A DNA stretch of 64,000 bases from Clostridium frigidicarnis (GCF_900111985.1 NZ_FOKI01000015.1:34669-98668); one strand, 5' to 3'. Positions 43,487 to 52,740 are shown, counted from the first letter of the stretch. Notes: generated by a model not told the origin, from the sequence alone. A program made the numbers and translations.

Positions 43487-44047
43487 ATGAATAAAAACTC
43501 ATCACCATTTAAACTAAGTATAATAGCACTAGGAATGGCATTAAATATAGTAGGTGCATTTATAGCATTAACATTAAGATTACCTATATATTTAGATTCT
43601 ATAGGAACTATAATGGTATCATTCTTGATGGGTCCCTCCTACGGAATTATAACAGGTATATTTGGAAGTTTAGTTAGTGGAATAACATTTGATGTATATT
43701 CTATTTACTTTGCACCAGTTCAAATATTCACTGGACTTTTATGTGGAGTAATGTTTAATAAAGGCTTTATGAAGGGATTTAAAATGGTGTTTGGAGTATT
43801 GATGGTTTCTATATTCTCATCACTAGTAGGAGCTATAATATGTGCATATGTTTTTGGTGGAATAACTTCTTCAGGATCATCTTATATAGTGGCCATACTT
43901 TCAAATATAGGTGTAAATAAGGTAGTAAGTGTATTTGCTGTGCAGTTTTTAACAGACTATGCTGATAAGTTTGTAACAGTATCACTTGTACTTGTTGTTA
44001 TAAATTCCATGCCTTTTAGTATAAAGCAAAAGTTAAAAAGGAGTTAA
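43487..44047 (+). CDS. ECF transporter S component, probable queuosine-precursor uptake
   Basis: The 186-residue protein has five to six hydrophobic helices, with an N-terminal KLSIIALGMALNIVGAFIAL and LPIYLDSIGTIMVSFLMGPS, characteristic of ECF substrate-binding (S) components. It begins one base after the preceding stop codon, with TTAAGGAGG inside the queK end. Sharing a preQ1 riboswitch with queK and queL, it probably brings in queuine, queuosine or preQ1 using the general ECF energising module encoded elsewhere. Confidence 0.85.
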   Translation: MNKNSSPFKLSIIALGMALNIVGAFIALTLRLPIYLDSIGTIMVSFLMGPSYGIITGIFGSLVSGITFDVYSIYFAPVQIFTGLLCGVMFNKGFMKGFKMVFGVLMVSIFSSLVGAIICAYVFGGITSSGSSYIVAILSNIGVNKVVSVFAVQFLTDYADKFVTVSLVLVVINSMPFSIKQKLKRS

Positions 44048-44049
44048 TA

Positions 44050-44739
44050 ATGGATAGATATAATACAATAGAAAACAAGAATCAAAGGGAAATATTGCTT
44101 TTAAAGGGATTCCCTTGTATATGGGGGAAATGTTCTTTTTGTGATTATATATTAGATAATTCAACTTCAGAAGATGAAATAAATGAATTAAATTTTGAAG
44201 TTTTAAATAAAGTAACAGGAAAATATAAAGTTTTAGAAGTTATAAATTCGGGAAGCTGTTTTGAATTACCAAAAAAAACTTTAGAAAGAATTAAAGAAGT
44301 AGTAGAAGAAAAAGGAATAGAAAAACTATTCTTAGAAAGTCATTGGTTTTATAGAAATAAAGTAAAAGAAATGAGAGAGTATTTTAAAGTTCCTATAACA
44401 TTTAAAATAGGGGTAGAATCTTTTGATTATGAGTTTAGAAATACATTTTTAAATAAGAATGCAAAATTTAGAACAGTGAAAGAGCTACAAGAATACTTTG
44501 ATTCGCCATGTATGATGGTAGGAATAAAAGGTCAGACAAAAGAAATGATAGATAAGGATATGGAAATAGTCCTTAATAATTTTGAACACGGAACTATTAA
44601 TGTATTCACTCCAAACACTTCTAAATTAGAGAAGGATGATGAGCTTATACAATGGTTTATAGAAAAATATAAATATTTAAATGATAATCCTAAAATAGAA
44701 GTATTATATAACAATACAGATTTTGGGGTAGGGGACTAA
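44050..44739 (+). CDS. queL: Radical SAM protein, probable queuine lyase
   Basis: The 229-residue protein has CIWGKCSFCDY (residues ~25-35), three cysteines spaced C-x4-C-x2-C instead of the usual CxxxCxxC. SGSCFELPKKTLERI, LFLESHWFYR and ITFKIGVESFDYEFR follow as barrel strands. QueL of C. difficile is a small radical SAM lyase that turns queuine into preQ1; operon context (preQ1 switch, nucleoside hydrolase, ECF S component) makes this the best match. It begins two bases after the ECF stop codon with AAAAGGAG. Confidence 0.8.
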   Translation: MDRYNTIENKNQREILLLKGFPCIWGKCSFCDYILDNSTSEDEINELNFEVLNKVTGKYKVLEVINSGSCFELPKKTLERIKEVVEEKGIEKLFLESHWFYRNKVKEMREYFKVPITFKIGVESFDYEFRNTFLNKNAKFRTVKELQEYFDSPCMMVGIKGQTKEMIDKDMEIVLNNFEHGTINVFTPNTSKLEKDDELIQWFIEKYKYLNDNPKIEVLYNNTDFGVGD

Positions 44740-44741
44740 CT

Positions 44742-44777
44742 AAAAAGATACAGGAATTAATTTTCTGTATCTTTTTT
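44742..44777 (+). terminator. Terminator of the queuosine salvage operon
   Basis: AAAAAGATACAG pairs with CTGTATCTTTTTT across an 11-nt loop, right after the stop codon. Confidence 0.9.
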
Positions 44778-44807
44778 CTGTAGAAATTTATCGATTGACT
44801 TTTAGAT

Positions 44808-44881
44808 TAAGGTATATTCAAAAAAATAACAAGTCAGTATACTAGTATATTTGTACTTATTATTTTCTTTCATGTGCCTAA
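44808..44881. repeat. Dispersed palindromic element, copy E
   Basis: TAAGGTATATTC, A-run, TAACAAGTCAGTATACTAG, then TACTTATTATTTTC and TTTCATGTGCCTAA. Same orientation as copy C with scattered changes. It lies behind the queuosine operon terminator. Confidence 0.88.
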
Positions 44882-44975
44882 GGTGGAGTTTGATTAAAAA
44901 GAATTTAGCAAGTGAAAAGTTGCAAATTGAAGGTTAAAATTTGGAGGAAATTATACTGTAAAAATATACACAATA

Positions 44976-45004
44976 TTGACTTAATATGTTTATATTGGTA
45001 ATGT
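44976..45004 (+). promoter_or_regulatory. Vegetative promoter of the peptidoglycan-binding protein gene
   Basis: TTGACT (44976-44981), a 17-bp spacer and TAATGT (44999-45004) match a sigma-A promoter ~37 bp before the ATG. Confidence 0.6.
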
Positions 45005-45040
45005 ATATAGGGGGATCAAATAAAGTAGGGGGGATAAAAA

Positions 45041-45391
45041 ATGAAAAAAATTATTTCAATATTACTTTTAAGTGGAGCCATTATGTTTTCAATACCATCA
45101 ATTAAAGCTGAAGCCATTGCAGGAAATCACTATGTAGGTGATTCACATGATGCTTCAATAGTAAATTATAATGCAGAAAAGTTTTTTCAATTATGGGATA
45201 GATGTGATGGTGTAAAAGATCTTCAAATGAGATTATCACGTATTGGTTATGGTTATTTAGATAAAGATGGAATATATGGACCAGCCACTAAAGATGCAGT
45301 AATGAAGTTTCAAAGAAGTTATGGATTAAATGCAGATGGTTTATATGGACCATCAACACATAGAGTTTTAATTAATGGGTGTAATTGCTAG
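45041..45391 (+). CDS. Secreted peptidoglycan-binding protein
   Basis: The 116-residue protein begins with a signal peptide (KKIISILLLSGAIMFSIPS, cleavage likely near AEA). The rest is one peptidoglycan-binding domain: VKDLQMRLSRIGYGYLDKDG, IYGPATKDAVMKFQRSYGL and ADGLYGPSTHRVL. There is no catalytic domain, so it may bind wall as a cofactor or carry a spore or surface role. It ends GCNC. GGGGGG precedes the ATG and a terminator follows. Confidence 0.9.
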   Translation: MKKIISILLLSGAIMFSIPSIKAEAIAGNHYVGDSHDASIVNYNAEKFFQLWDRCDGVKDLQMRLSRIGYGYLDKDGIYGPATKDAVMKFQRSYGLNADGLYGPSTHRVLINGCNC

Positions 45392-45442
45392 TAAATTTAT
45401 CATATAGATAAGGTTTTGGATTTTATGGTTTAAGGGGTATAC

Positions 45443-45487
45443 AAGATCTTCTAAGTTTAATAAAGTAACTTAGAAGATCTTTTTATT
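45443..45487 (+). terminator. Terminator of the peptidoglycan-binding protein gene
   Basis: AAGATCTTCTAAGTT pairs with AACTTAGAAGATCTT, followed by TTTATTT. Confidence 0.9.
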
Positions 45488-45545
45488 TAAGGAGAAGTTA
45501 ATACTAATAGTTAACTAAATTTGATATTATTTAACTAATGAGTTA

Positions 45546-45563
45546 TAAGGCACATTCAAAAAA
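45546..45563. repeat. Dispersed palindromic element, half copy F
   Basis: Only TAAGGCACATTCAAAAAA remains; the rest is replaced by unrelated sequence leading to the ABC transporter gene at 45601. Confidence 0.7.
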
Positions 45564-45600
45564 TTTATTATAGATGTAAAAAGGGAATGGAGTGAATTAA

Positions 45601-46317
45601 GTGGTTTTAAAAGTGGTGAATTTAGAAAAAAAGTTTAAAAAAGTAGTTGCAGTTGATAACATATCTTTTTCATTAGACAAAGGAGAAGTTGTTGTTTTAG
45701 CTGGACCTAATGGAGCTGGAAAAACAACAACTATAAAGTGTATTTTATCTTTGTTAAAGAAGGATTCAGGGGAAGTATATGTTTATGATAAGGATGTTAA
45801 AAATAGAGAAGTAAGAGAAAAGTTAGCATACATACCAGAATCACCAGATTTATATCCATTGTTGACAGTGTGGGAGCATTTAAAATTTATAGCATTGGCT
45901 TATAGAGTAAAGGATTGGAAAAAAAAAGCAGAAGAGCTTTTGAAGATATTTGTAATAGAAGATAAACGAAATACTTTAGCAAAAGAGTTATCAAAGGGAA
46001 TGAAACAGAAACTTTCCATATGCATGGCACTTGTTCATAATCCAGAAGTATTTCTCATAGATGAGCCATTTATAGGATTAGATCCAAAGGGTATTAAAGA
46101 TTTTAAGGACATGCTTAAAATATTAAGAGATGATGGTAAAACAATACTTGTAAGTACACATATATTATCATCAATTGAAGAATTAGTAGATGAAATTATA
46201 ATAATGAAAAAAGGAAAATTGTTAGATAAGGGATCAAAGGATTATTTAATAAAAAAATATAATTTTGATAATAATTCTAATCTTGAAGATATATTCCTAA
46301 AGATTACAGAAGAGTAG
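45601..46317 (+). CDS. ABC transporter ATP-binding protein
   Basis: The 238-residue ATPase starts at GTG 45601 after GGAGTG. Walker A is GPNGAGKTT (residues ~35-43), the signature is LSKGMKQKL (~125), and Walker B is VFLIDEPFIGLDP (~145), followed by the H-loop VSTHILSS. It belongs to the exporter/drug-type single ATPase group. The permease gene follows after eight bases, so the two form one exporter. Substrate not predictable. Confidence 0.93.
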   Translation: MVLKVVNLEKKFKKVVAVDNISFSLDKGEVVVLAGPNGAGKTTTIKCILSLLKKDSGEVYVYDKDVKNREVREKLAYIPESPDLYPLLTVWEHLKFIALAYRVKDWKKKAEELLKIFVIEDKRNTLAKELSKGMKQKLSICMALVHNPEVFLIDEPFIGLDPKGIKDFKDMLKILRDDGKTILVSTHILSSIEELVDEIIIMKKGKLLDKGSKDYLIKKYNFDNNSNLEDIFLKITEE

Positions 46318-46325
46318 GTGGAAAT

Positions 46326-47942
46326 ATGTGGACTAGAGATTTAGGTGTTCTAATTTATATGGACTTAATGAAGTTTAAAAATGGTATAAAATATGGATTT
46401 ACAAATCCAATAAAAGCTTTAAAAACAGTATATGGATTTTTGATTCCAATATTTTTTATATTGTTGCCTGTTTTATTAGACAAGAAAATACCAAATAAAA
46501 ATATAAGAACATTTTTAGAATATGAAACTTTAATAAATGTTAGAGGTGGAATTACATTAATTTTAATTCTTATATTGGCCATAACTATAAGAATTTTAAG
46601 TGGTGACTATGTAGTTGGGGGATTTAAAAATACAGATGTCCAGTATTTATTTCCTTCACCAATAGGAGAAAGAACAATACTTTTTTATAGTATGATAAGA
46701 AGTATGATGTCTACTATAATAGGATATGCATATATGTGGTTTATATGTTTAATAACTTTTTTCAAAAAAAGTTCTGTAAATATAAACAATATGATATTTT
46801 CTTTTGTAGGAGTAATGATTTTAATAGTTATTTATAAAAGTTTAGGATATTTTCTGTATTCAATAAAGATAAGATTTAATGCAAAAGCACTTATAAGTTG
46901 TTTAGGAAAAGCTATATTAGGGTCTGCGTTAATATATATAGTATATATTGGATATAAATTGTATTTATTAAACTTTGATTTTAATGAGTTATTTACAAAT
47001 TATATTATTGGAAAAGTGCCAATTATAAATGATTTTGAAAAAATTATAACTCTTCCTATAGTTAAGGAAAATGTAAATCCATATTCTTCATTAATGATTA
47101 TCTTAGCAATAGCTATAATATTTATAACATTATTTTTATTGTTTAGTGTAAATTATTATGAAGATGTAGCAGAGAAATTAGATGGGTTAACTGAACAAAT
47201 AAACGAAGCAAAAGAAAGTTCTAAAGATTTGAATAAGGCATCAGATAGGGCATATAAAAATGTAAAAGAAAATGTATCATCAAAGGATCTGTTTGGAGAA
47301 TGGGCTTTTTCATGGAAAAATAATTTGTTAGATAAGAAAAAGAATATGTTAAAAAAGAGAATTATAATTGCAATAGTTATACTAGCATTTGGAGGCTTAA
47401 TAACTAGATTTATATATACTTTTACAGGACCAGATGGTGTAGTATTGATGATTGCCCTGTTCTTATGTTTCTTTCAAAATACATCTAAGGCATCACAATT
47501 ATTTAAGAGCGAGCTTAAAAGTATGTATATATACTTGTTACCAGGAAGTGCCGTAAGAAAAAGTTTAGCTGTAATAATAAAACCTATTTCCCTGGGAATA
47601 TTGTATAGAATATTATTTTTTATACCAATATTAATATTTTTACCATCAAATAAGCTTTATACTTTATTAGTTATGATAGATGTAGTCTTATTTTCTATAA
47701 TGGTTACGTTTAAAGATATATCCATTATTTTATCAGTTCCTAAAGATGAAGATGATGGTGGTCCTATAGGAAGTTTAATTTCTTTTATTTTGAAAGGAGT
47801 TCCAGTAGGAATCAGCTTGTTTGTGCTTATAAAAGGAAATAAATATGTTTTAGCAGCAATAATTTTAATGATAATAACTATACTAGAAATAGTTTTACTA
47901 AGATTTATTTGTGAAAAATTATTTGGAAGAATGGAATATTAG
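46326..47942 (+). CDS. ABC exporter permease
   Basis: The 538-residue protein has about twelve hydrophobic segments with a charged central loop (EQINEAKESSKDLNKASDRA, residues ~285-315). NTDVQYLFPSPIGERTILFY near residue 100 and GSAVRKSLAVIIKPISLG near 410 are features of the large 'putative ABC exporter' permease family found in Firmicutes next to a single ATPase. It is the obvious partner of the ATPase immediately upstream. Substrate unknown. Confidence 0.85.
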   Translation: MWTRDLGVLIYMDLMKFKNGIKYGFTNPIKALKTVYGFLIPIFFILLPVLLDKKIPNKNIRTFLEYETLINVRGGITLILILILAITIRILSGDYVVGGFKNTDVQYLFPSPIGERTILFYSMIRSMMSTIIGYAYMWFICLITFFKKSSVNINNMIFSFVGVMILIVIYKSLGYFLYSIKIRFNAKALISCLGKAILGSALIYIVYIGYKLYLLNFDFNELFTNYIIGKVPIINDFEKIITLPIVKENVNPYSSLMIILAIAIIFITLFLLFSVNYYEDVAEKLDGLTEQINEAKESSKDLNKASDRAYKNVKENVSSKDLFGEWAFSWKNNLLDKKKNMLKKRIIIAIVILAFGGLITRFIYTFTGPDGVVLMIALFLCFFQNTSKASQLFKSELKSMYIYLLPGSAVRKSLAVIIKPISLGILYRILFFIPILIFLPSNKLYTLLVMIDVVLFSIMVTFKDISIILSVPKDEDDGGPIGSLISFILKGVPVGISLFVLIKGNKYVLAAIILMIITILEIVLLRFICEKLFGRMEY

Positions 47943-47999
47943 TAAAGAAATATGCTGTCTCTAGATAATTTTAATTAATATATTTAGAGATCTCTATCA

Positions 48000-48163
48000 T
48001 AAGGCACATTCAAAAAATAACAAGTCAGTATTCTGGTCTATTTTGTGTCATACTTCGTCAGCGATATAATCTCATAGTTTATGCTATGAACTAATATCAC
48101 TTCCTTATCTGACACAAAATATACATGGCATCTTGGACTTGTTATTTTCTTTCATGTGCCTAA
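48000..48163. repeat. Dispersed palindromic element, long copy G with nested inner inverted repeat
   Basis: Outer arms (TAAGGCACATTC and TTTCATGTGCCTAA) and AACAAGTC/GACTTGTT are as in copy C. Between them lies ~80 bp with its own arms ATTTTGTGTCA/TGACACAAAAT and an inner GATAT...CATAG...CTATG...ATATC. At 164 bp it is more than twice the length of the others and may be closest to the parent element. Confidence 0.85.
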
Positions 48164-48303
48164 AGAGTTAAATTACTTATATTAAAGTAATTTAGCTCTT
48201 TTTTTATATTTATTTGTTAACAAAGAATTTATAAAAAACTTTGTTAAATAGTTGTCAATAAAATATTTAAAACATATAATATAAATAAAAGGAGGTAAAA
48301 TAT

Positions 48304-48489
48304 ATGAGTGATATAATGATTCTAACATTATACGGTAACATGGAAGTAGAGGATTATTGGGAAGTAGATAATATACAAGGGATAAGCTGTATTTTAGATA
48401 ACTTAAATTCAAGCAATAAAGTATTTACTATAACCAATTTAAAAAATGAAATAGATAAAAATAAAGAAGTGGAATATGTTTATTTTTAA
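48304..48489 (+). CDS. Small uncharacterised protein, 61 residues
   Basis: ATG 48304 follows AAAAGGAGG with good spacing. The product is acidic (MSDIMILTLYGNMEVEDYWE, ending NEIDKNKEVEYVYF), soluble and not recognised. It has its own terminator at 48525-48577, and a TAATATAAA-like -10 lies just upstream. Real small gene by signals; function unknown. Confidence 0.65.
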   Translation: MSDIMILTLYGNMEVEDYWEVDNIQGISCILDNLNSSNKVFTITNLKNEIDKNKEVEYVYF

Positions 48490-48524
48490 ATCATTTATAG
48501 ATATTAAAAATTATTATTGAATTT

Positions 48525-48577
48525 AAAAACTTATCAGCTTAAGTATAATATATAAGTTGATAAGTTTTTAGTTTTTA
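48525..48577 (+). terminator. Terminator of the 61-residue gene
   Basis: AACTTATCAGCTTA pairs with TAAGTTGATAAGTT, followed by TTTAGTTTTT. Confidence 0.85.
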
Positions 48578-48626
48578 GTAATATATAATTGTACGTTAAA
48601 AAATAGAAATAGAGGAGAGATAAAAA

Positions 48627-49034
48627 ATGACTATGAAATCAATCCATCATGTTTGTATCCAAACAGAAAAATATAAGGAATCATTAGATTTTTATACTAA
48701 TATTTTAGAATTTAAACTTATAAGTGAAACACCTAATTTTCATACAAGAGATTTTAATACTTGGCTTGAACTTAATGGATTTATGATCGAACTTCAAACA
48801 AGCAAAAAAGGTGATAAATTAGGAATGTGGAGTTCGTTAAATGAAGGTATAGTACATATGTGTTTTTTAGTTGACGATGTAAGAAAGGAATATGATAGGA
48901 TAAAAAACTTAGGATACAACAATTTTAAAGTGAAAAATGGAGAAGAAATATATAAAGTAGAAAATAGCTATTTGGTTAAAATTAAGGCACCTGAAGGTAC
49001 TGAAATTGAATTAAGAGATATAAAGGGAATTTAA
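48627..49034 (+). CDS. VOC-family (glyoxalase/bleomycin resistance-like) protein
   Basis: The 135-residue protein begins KSIHHVCIQTEKYKESLDFY, then FELNGFMIELQ-like and GIVHMCFLVDD, and ends IKAPEGTEIELRD: the paired beta-alpha-beta-beta-beta units of the vicinal oxygen chelate fold with H and E metal ligands. Possible roles include lactoylglutathione-type chemistry or drug binding; not distinguishable. GAGGAGAG precedes the ATG. It abuts the MerR regulator gene with no gap. Confidence 0.88.
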   Translation: MTMKSIHHVCIQTEKYKESLDFYTNILEFKLISETPNFHTRDFNTWLELNGFMIELQTSKKGDKLGMWSSLNEGIVHMCFLVDDVRKEYDRIKNLGYNNFKVKNGEEIYKVENSYLVKIKAPEGTEIELRDIKGI

Positions 49035-49862
49035 ATGAAAAATAAAATCTTAATAGGGGAAATGGCAAAATTACATAATATATCAACTCAAACATTAAGG
49101 TATTACGATAAAATAGGATTGTTCAAACCAAGACATGTAGATGAAGACAATGGATATAGATACTATGATATAGAGCAGTGTGGGAATCTAGATTCTATAC
49201 TGTTTTTAAAAAATCTTGGAATGCATTTAGAGGAAATAGAAAATTATTTTAAAAATAGAAATCTAAGTTCAATAAAGGATGTCTTAAAAAATCAACAAGA
49301 AAGATTAGAAGAAGAAATTAAAATTTTAAAGGAAAGAAGTACTGCCATAGATAATAAAGTTAATGCTTTAGAGTTTTATACTAATAGTAAAAATCTTAAT
49401 GTTCCTATATTAAAAGAAATAGATGAGAGGTACATGGTTTATATTAATTTTAAAAAAGGTGGAACTATTGAGCTTGAGTATGGGATAAAGGCCTTAAGTA
49501 ATTTAGTTATGGATGACTTATCACTTTTTAAGGGGAGTATAACTTGTATAATAGATAAAAGTAATTTACACAAAAAGAACTATGATTATTGGAAAGCTGT
49601 TGCACTTGTGTTTAATAAGGATTTTGTATGCAATAATAAGTCAAAGCTAAAAACTATAACTCAAGATAACTTTGCAACTATTGTTTTTAGAGGGGGAATA
49701 AATAGTGGTGAAAAATATTATAAAAAATTATTGGATTATATATATATAAATAATTTGAAGATAAATGGAGATGGACTTATCATGACAATAAGTGATATTT
49801 CATATTCCTCTTATGAAGGTGATTACATATATGAAATACAAATTCCTGTAATAAAGCCTTGA
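49035..49862 (+). CDS. MerR-family multidrug-type transcriptional regulator
   Basis: The 275-residue protein has a MerR winged helix: IGEMAKLHNISTQTLRYYDK, IGLFKPRHVDEDNGYRYYD (residues ~5-45). A long dimerisation helix (LKNQQERLEEEIKILKERST, ~80-115) and a C-terminal ligand-binding domain of GyrI/BmrR type follow. The MATE efflux gene 62 nt downstream is the likely target, and the VOC gene upstream is probably in the same unit. The inducer is unknown. Confidence 0.9.
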   Translation: MKNKILIGEMAKLHNISTQTLRYYDKIGLFKPRHVDEDNGYRYYDIEQCGNLDSILFLKNLGMHLEEIENYFKNRNLSSIKDVLKNQQERLEEEIKILKERSTAIDNKVNALEFYTNSKNLNVPILKEIDERYMVYINFKKGGTIELEYGIKALSNLVMDDLSLFKGSITCIIDKSNLHKKNYDYWKAVALVFNKDFVCNNKSKLKTITQDNFATIVFRGGINSGEKYYKKLLDYIYINNLKINGDGLIMTISDISYSSYEGDYIYEIQIPVIKP

Positions 49863-49924
49863 CCTTATAGTTACTATAACCTTTAGAATTATGTATGGTT
49901 AATAATTCTAAGGGAGGGGTACAT

Positions 49925-51283
49925 ATGAAGGGAAATATAGATGTTTTAGAAGACGATGTATTAAAATTATTTATAAAATATGCAATACCATCTATATTAG
50001 GTGTTTTAGGAATGTCATCTTATGTTTTTTTCGATACTATGTTCATAGGTCAAGGATTAGGAAGTGAAGGATTAGCAGCTTTAAATATAGTGCTTCCAGT
50101 TTTTAGTTTGTTTAATGCAACAGCATTCTTATTTGGAATGGGTGGTGGTGCTGCAATATCTGTTTGTATAGGAAAGAAAAAATATAATAAGGTAAATGAA
50201 ATTTTTACTCATGCACTTATATTGTCAGTTATAATTGGAGGGATATATACACTTATAGGAACGATATTTTTAGATAAACTATGTTATTTTTTAGGAGCTG
50301 ATGCTTCAACAATAACTCTTGTAAAAGAATATTTAAGGATAATAATGGCAATGAGTATAGGGTTTGTGCTAGTTGGAGAGTTAAATGTCTTCGTAAGAAA
50401 TGATAAATCTCCTAAACTTGCTATGTGGAGTATGATAATTCCTAGCTTAGTAAATATAGTGTTAGATTATATATTTATATTTCCAATGGGCATGGGAATG
50501 AAAGGTGCTGCTTTAGCAACAGCAATTTCTCCAGTTACCAGTCTATTAATGCTTTCAACACATTTTATTAAAAAAGAAAGTATGCTTAAACTTTCATTTA
50601 AGGGAATTAAATTTGGAATAATGAAAAGAATTATATTAAATGGGTTTCCTTCATTTATAGTTGAAATTTCAGCAGGTGTGGTTATATTTGCATTTAATAT
50701 AGTAATATCATATTTAAGTGGAAGTATTGGACTTGCAGCTTACGGAATTATTGCTAATGTTGCGATAATATGCAGAGGTGTGTTTAATGGTACAGCTCAG
50801 GCAATACAGCCAATACTTAGTGTAAACTATGGTGCTGAAAAATATGATAGGGTAAAAAAGTGCTTATTTATAGCTAGAGTAACAGCTTTTACCTTAGGAG
50901 GAGTATCTTTATTAATAGGAATCTTATTCCCAAGGAATTTAGTGAATATATTTAGCAATGATGGAGAAAAGCTTGTTTCAATAACAGTTACAGGAATATA
51001 CATATATTTCACATCATTTTTAATAGAGGGTATTAATACAGTAAATTTAGCATATTTTCAAGCTGTAGAAAATGTAAAATCATCAAGCATTATTTCTATA
51101 ACTAGAGGATTTGTAGGGATATTTACAGGATTAATTTTCCTTCCTCAAATGTTTGGACTAAAAGGTGTATGGGCAACAGTGCCATTTTCAGAAAGTGTAA
51201 CTTTTATAGTTTCCATTACATGTTTTTTAATTTTTGATAAAGTTATTACAAAAAATAAAATATCATTAAAAGGCATTAATTAG
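49925..51283 (+). CDS. MATE-family multidrug efflux transporter
   Basis: The 452-residue protein starts at ATG 49925 after GGGAGGGG. It has twelve hydrophobic helices; MSSYVFFDTMFIGQGLGSEG in helix 1, MGGGAAISVCIGKKKYNKVN, and in the second half GIIANVAIICRGVFNGTAQA followed by QPILSVNYGAEKYDRVKKC. These are the mirrored motifs of the DinF/MepA-type MATE family, which exports cationic drugs with Na+ or H+. A MerR regulator precedes it. Confidence 0.93.
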   Translation: MKGNIDVLEDDVLKLFIKYAIPSILGVLGMSSYVFFDTMFIGQGLGSEGLAALNIVLPVFSLFNATAFLFGMGGGAAISVCIGKKKYNKVNEIFTHALILSVIIGGIYTLIGTIFLDKLCYFLGADASTITLVKEYLRIIMAMSIGFVLVGELNVFVRNDKSPKLAMWSMIIPSLVNIVLDYIFIFPMGMGMKGAALATAISPVTSLLMLSTHFIKKESMLKLSFKGIKFGIMKRIILNGFPSFIVEISAGVVIFAFNIVISYLSGSIGLAAYGIIANVAIICRGVFNGTAQAIQPILSVNYGAEKYDRVKKCLFIARVTAFTLGGVSLLIGILFPRNLVNIFSNDGEKLVSITVTGIYIYFTSFLIEGINTVNLAYFQAVENVKSSSIISITRGFVGIFTGLIFLPQMFGLKGVWATVPFSESVTFIVSITCFLIFDKVITKNKISLKGIN

Positions 51284-51430
51284 TTTTATAGAAATATATA
51301 TTATAAGGTTAAATAGAGTAAGTCTCTAACATTTAGGTGGTAGAAAGAATATCACGGAATGAAGAGTTATTCTATGGAGCCATTAAAATTTATATAACTT
51401 GATTTAAAGAAAAGATGTTAGAAATTTTAA

Positions 51431-51502
51431 TAAGGCACATTCAAAAAAATAACAAGTCAGTATGTTAGTATATTTGACTTGTTATTTTTTTGAATGTACA
51501 TA
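51431..51502. repeat. Dispersed palindromic element, copy H
   Basis: TAAGGCACATTC, A-run, TAACAAGTCAGTATGTTAG, TATTTGACTTGTTA, TTTTTTTGAATGTACATAA. Here the two arms are even more symmetrical than in copy C because both carry TGAATGT. Confidence 0.88.
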
Positions 51503-51748
51503 ATTATATAAGAGTAAATTAAAAAAAGTAATAATTATAAGGATAGGTGAGCAAAATATATGTACATCTATCCTTTTTGTAAATACAAAACAATTAAATA
51601 TACAAAACAGTATTAATTAATGCAAATAAGGGTAAATAAGATCATATAGGCAATAATTAACCTATAACAAAATAATTGTAAATTGTATTCTGAAAATTCA
51701 TATTATATAATTAAAGCAAGAAGTATAATAAGTATAAGGGGGTATTAT

Positions 51749-52573
51749 ATGAGATTAGTAAAAGCAAGTAAAATTGATAGACGAATTGTAAATAATTATT
51801 TTATATTAAATGATAGGTTCTTTAACCCAGAAATAGAGAGAACAATAGAAGAAAATAGAGCTATGGTTTTAGAGGAAAATGGAGTTATAAAAGCGTTTAT
51901 ATGCATTTTAGGAAACAAAATAGAAAATGGTGAACTTTTAGGAAAAATAATGCTTAATATTAATTGTGATATAAGTGATGAAATAATGGAACAAATTTGT
52001 CAATGGATAAAATACAATAGAAAACATTATGATAGGTTTGTAATTTATAAAGCCCCAAAAGACAAGGTTCATATATTAAAAAAAGAGGGCTTTAATATAA
52101 AAGAAGATCTTATAGTATATGAGAAGATTTTAGAAAAAGAAAATTTTAAGGTCTGTAACAATCTAGAGAAAGTTAGTGGTGCTGACTTAAAGGAGATAAA
52201 TTCTTTAGATTGCAGGGCTTTTGATAAGATTTGGAGAGAAAATAAAAATAGTTTATATAGACTTTTAACTAATGAAGACAATAACTTTAGGTTTATAGCA
52301 TTAAAAGATGAAGGAAAGATAGTAGCATTTGCATTTTATAGATATAGACCTCATATAGGTGAAGGATATCTTAATAGAATGGCTGTTGATCCATCTTATC
52401 AAGGCAAGGGCATTGGTAAGATGTTATTAGAAGATGCACTAAATTGGTTTAAGAAAAAGGGCGCAGAAACTGTAAGACTTACAACTCAATGTAATAATGA
52501 AAAAAGTGTGGCTTTATATAAAAATTATGGATTCAAACCTGTAGATAAATCAATAGTAATAACTTATAAGTAA
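51749..52573 (+). CDS. GNAT-family acetyltransferase, two-domain
   Basis: The 274-residue protein is read from ATG 51749 after GGGGG; a longer frame lacks a site. The C-terminal domain has GYLNRMAVDPSYQGKGIGKM and LLEDALNWF (residues ~205-235), the acetyl-CoA-binding P-loop, then RLTTQCNNEKSVALYKNYGF. The N-terminal half looks like a second, degenerate GNAT fold without a clear P-loop. Substrate unknown. Confidence 0.88.
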   Translation: MRLVKASKIDRRIVNNYFILNDRFFNPEIERTIEENRAMVLEENGVIKAFICILGNKIENGELLGKIMLNINCDISDEIMEQICQWIKYNRKHYDRFVIYKAPKDKVHILKKEGFNIKEDLIVYEKILEKENFKVCNNLEKVSGADLKEINSLDCRAFDKIWRENKNSLYRLLTNEDNNFRFIALKDEGKIVAFAFYRYRPHIGEGYLNRMAVDPSYQGKGIGKMLLEDALNWFKKKGAETVRLTTQCNNEKSVALYKNYGFKPVDKSIVITYK

Positions 52574-52740
52574 TGTTAATCAAAATCATACAGAAAGTAA
52601 ATAATATTTTGTTGAAAGAGTAATATTTATATTTTTAAGTAAAAAATTATGAAGAAATTAATATAAATAATGAAACTTACTATCTTATGTTGGTCTTAAA
52701 ATTATTAGATTTTATAATGACAATGTAAGTTTTAAAGCTT

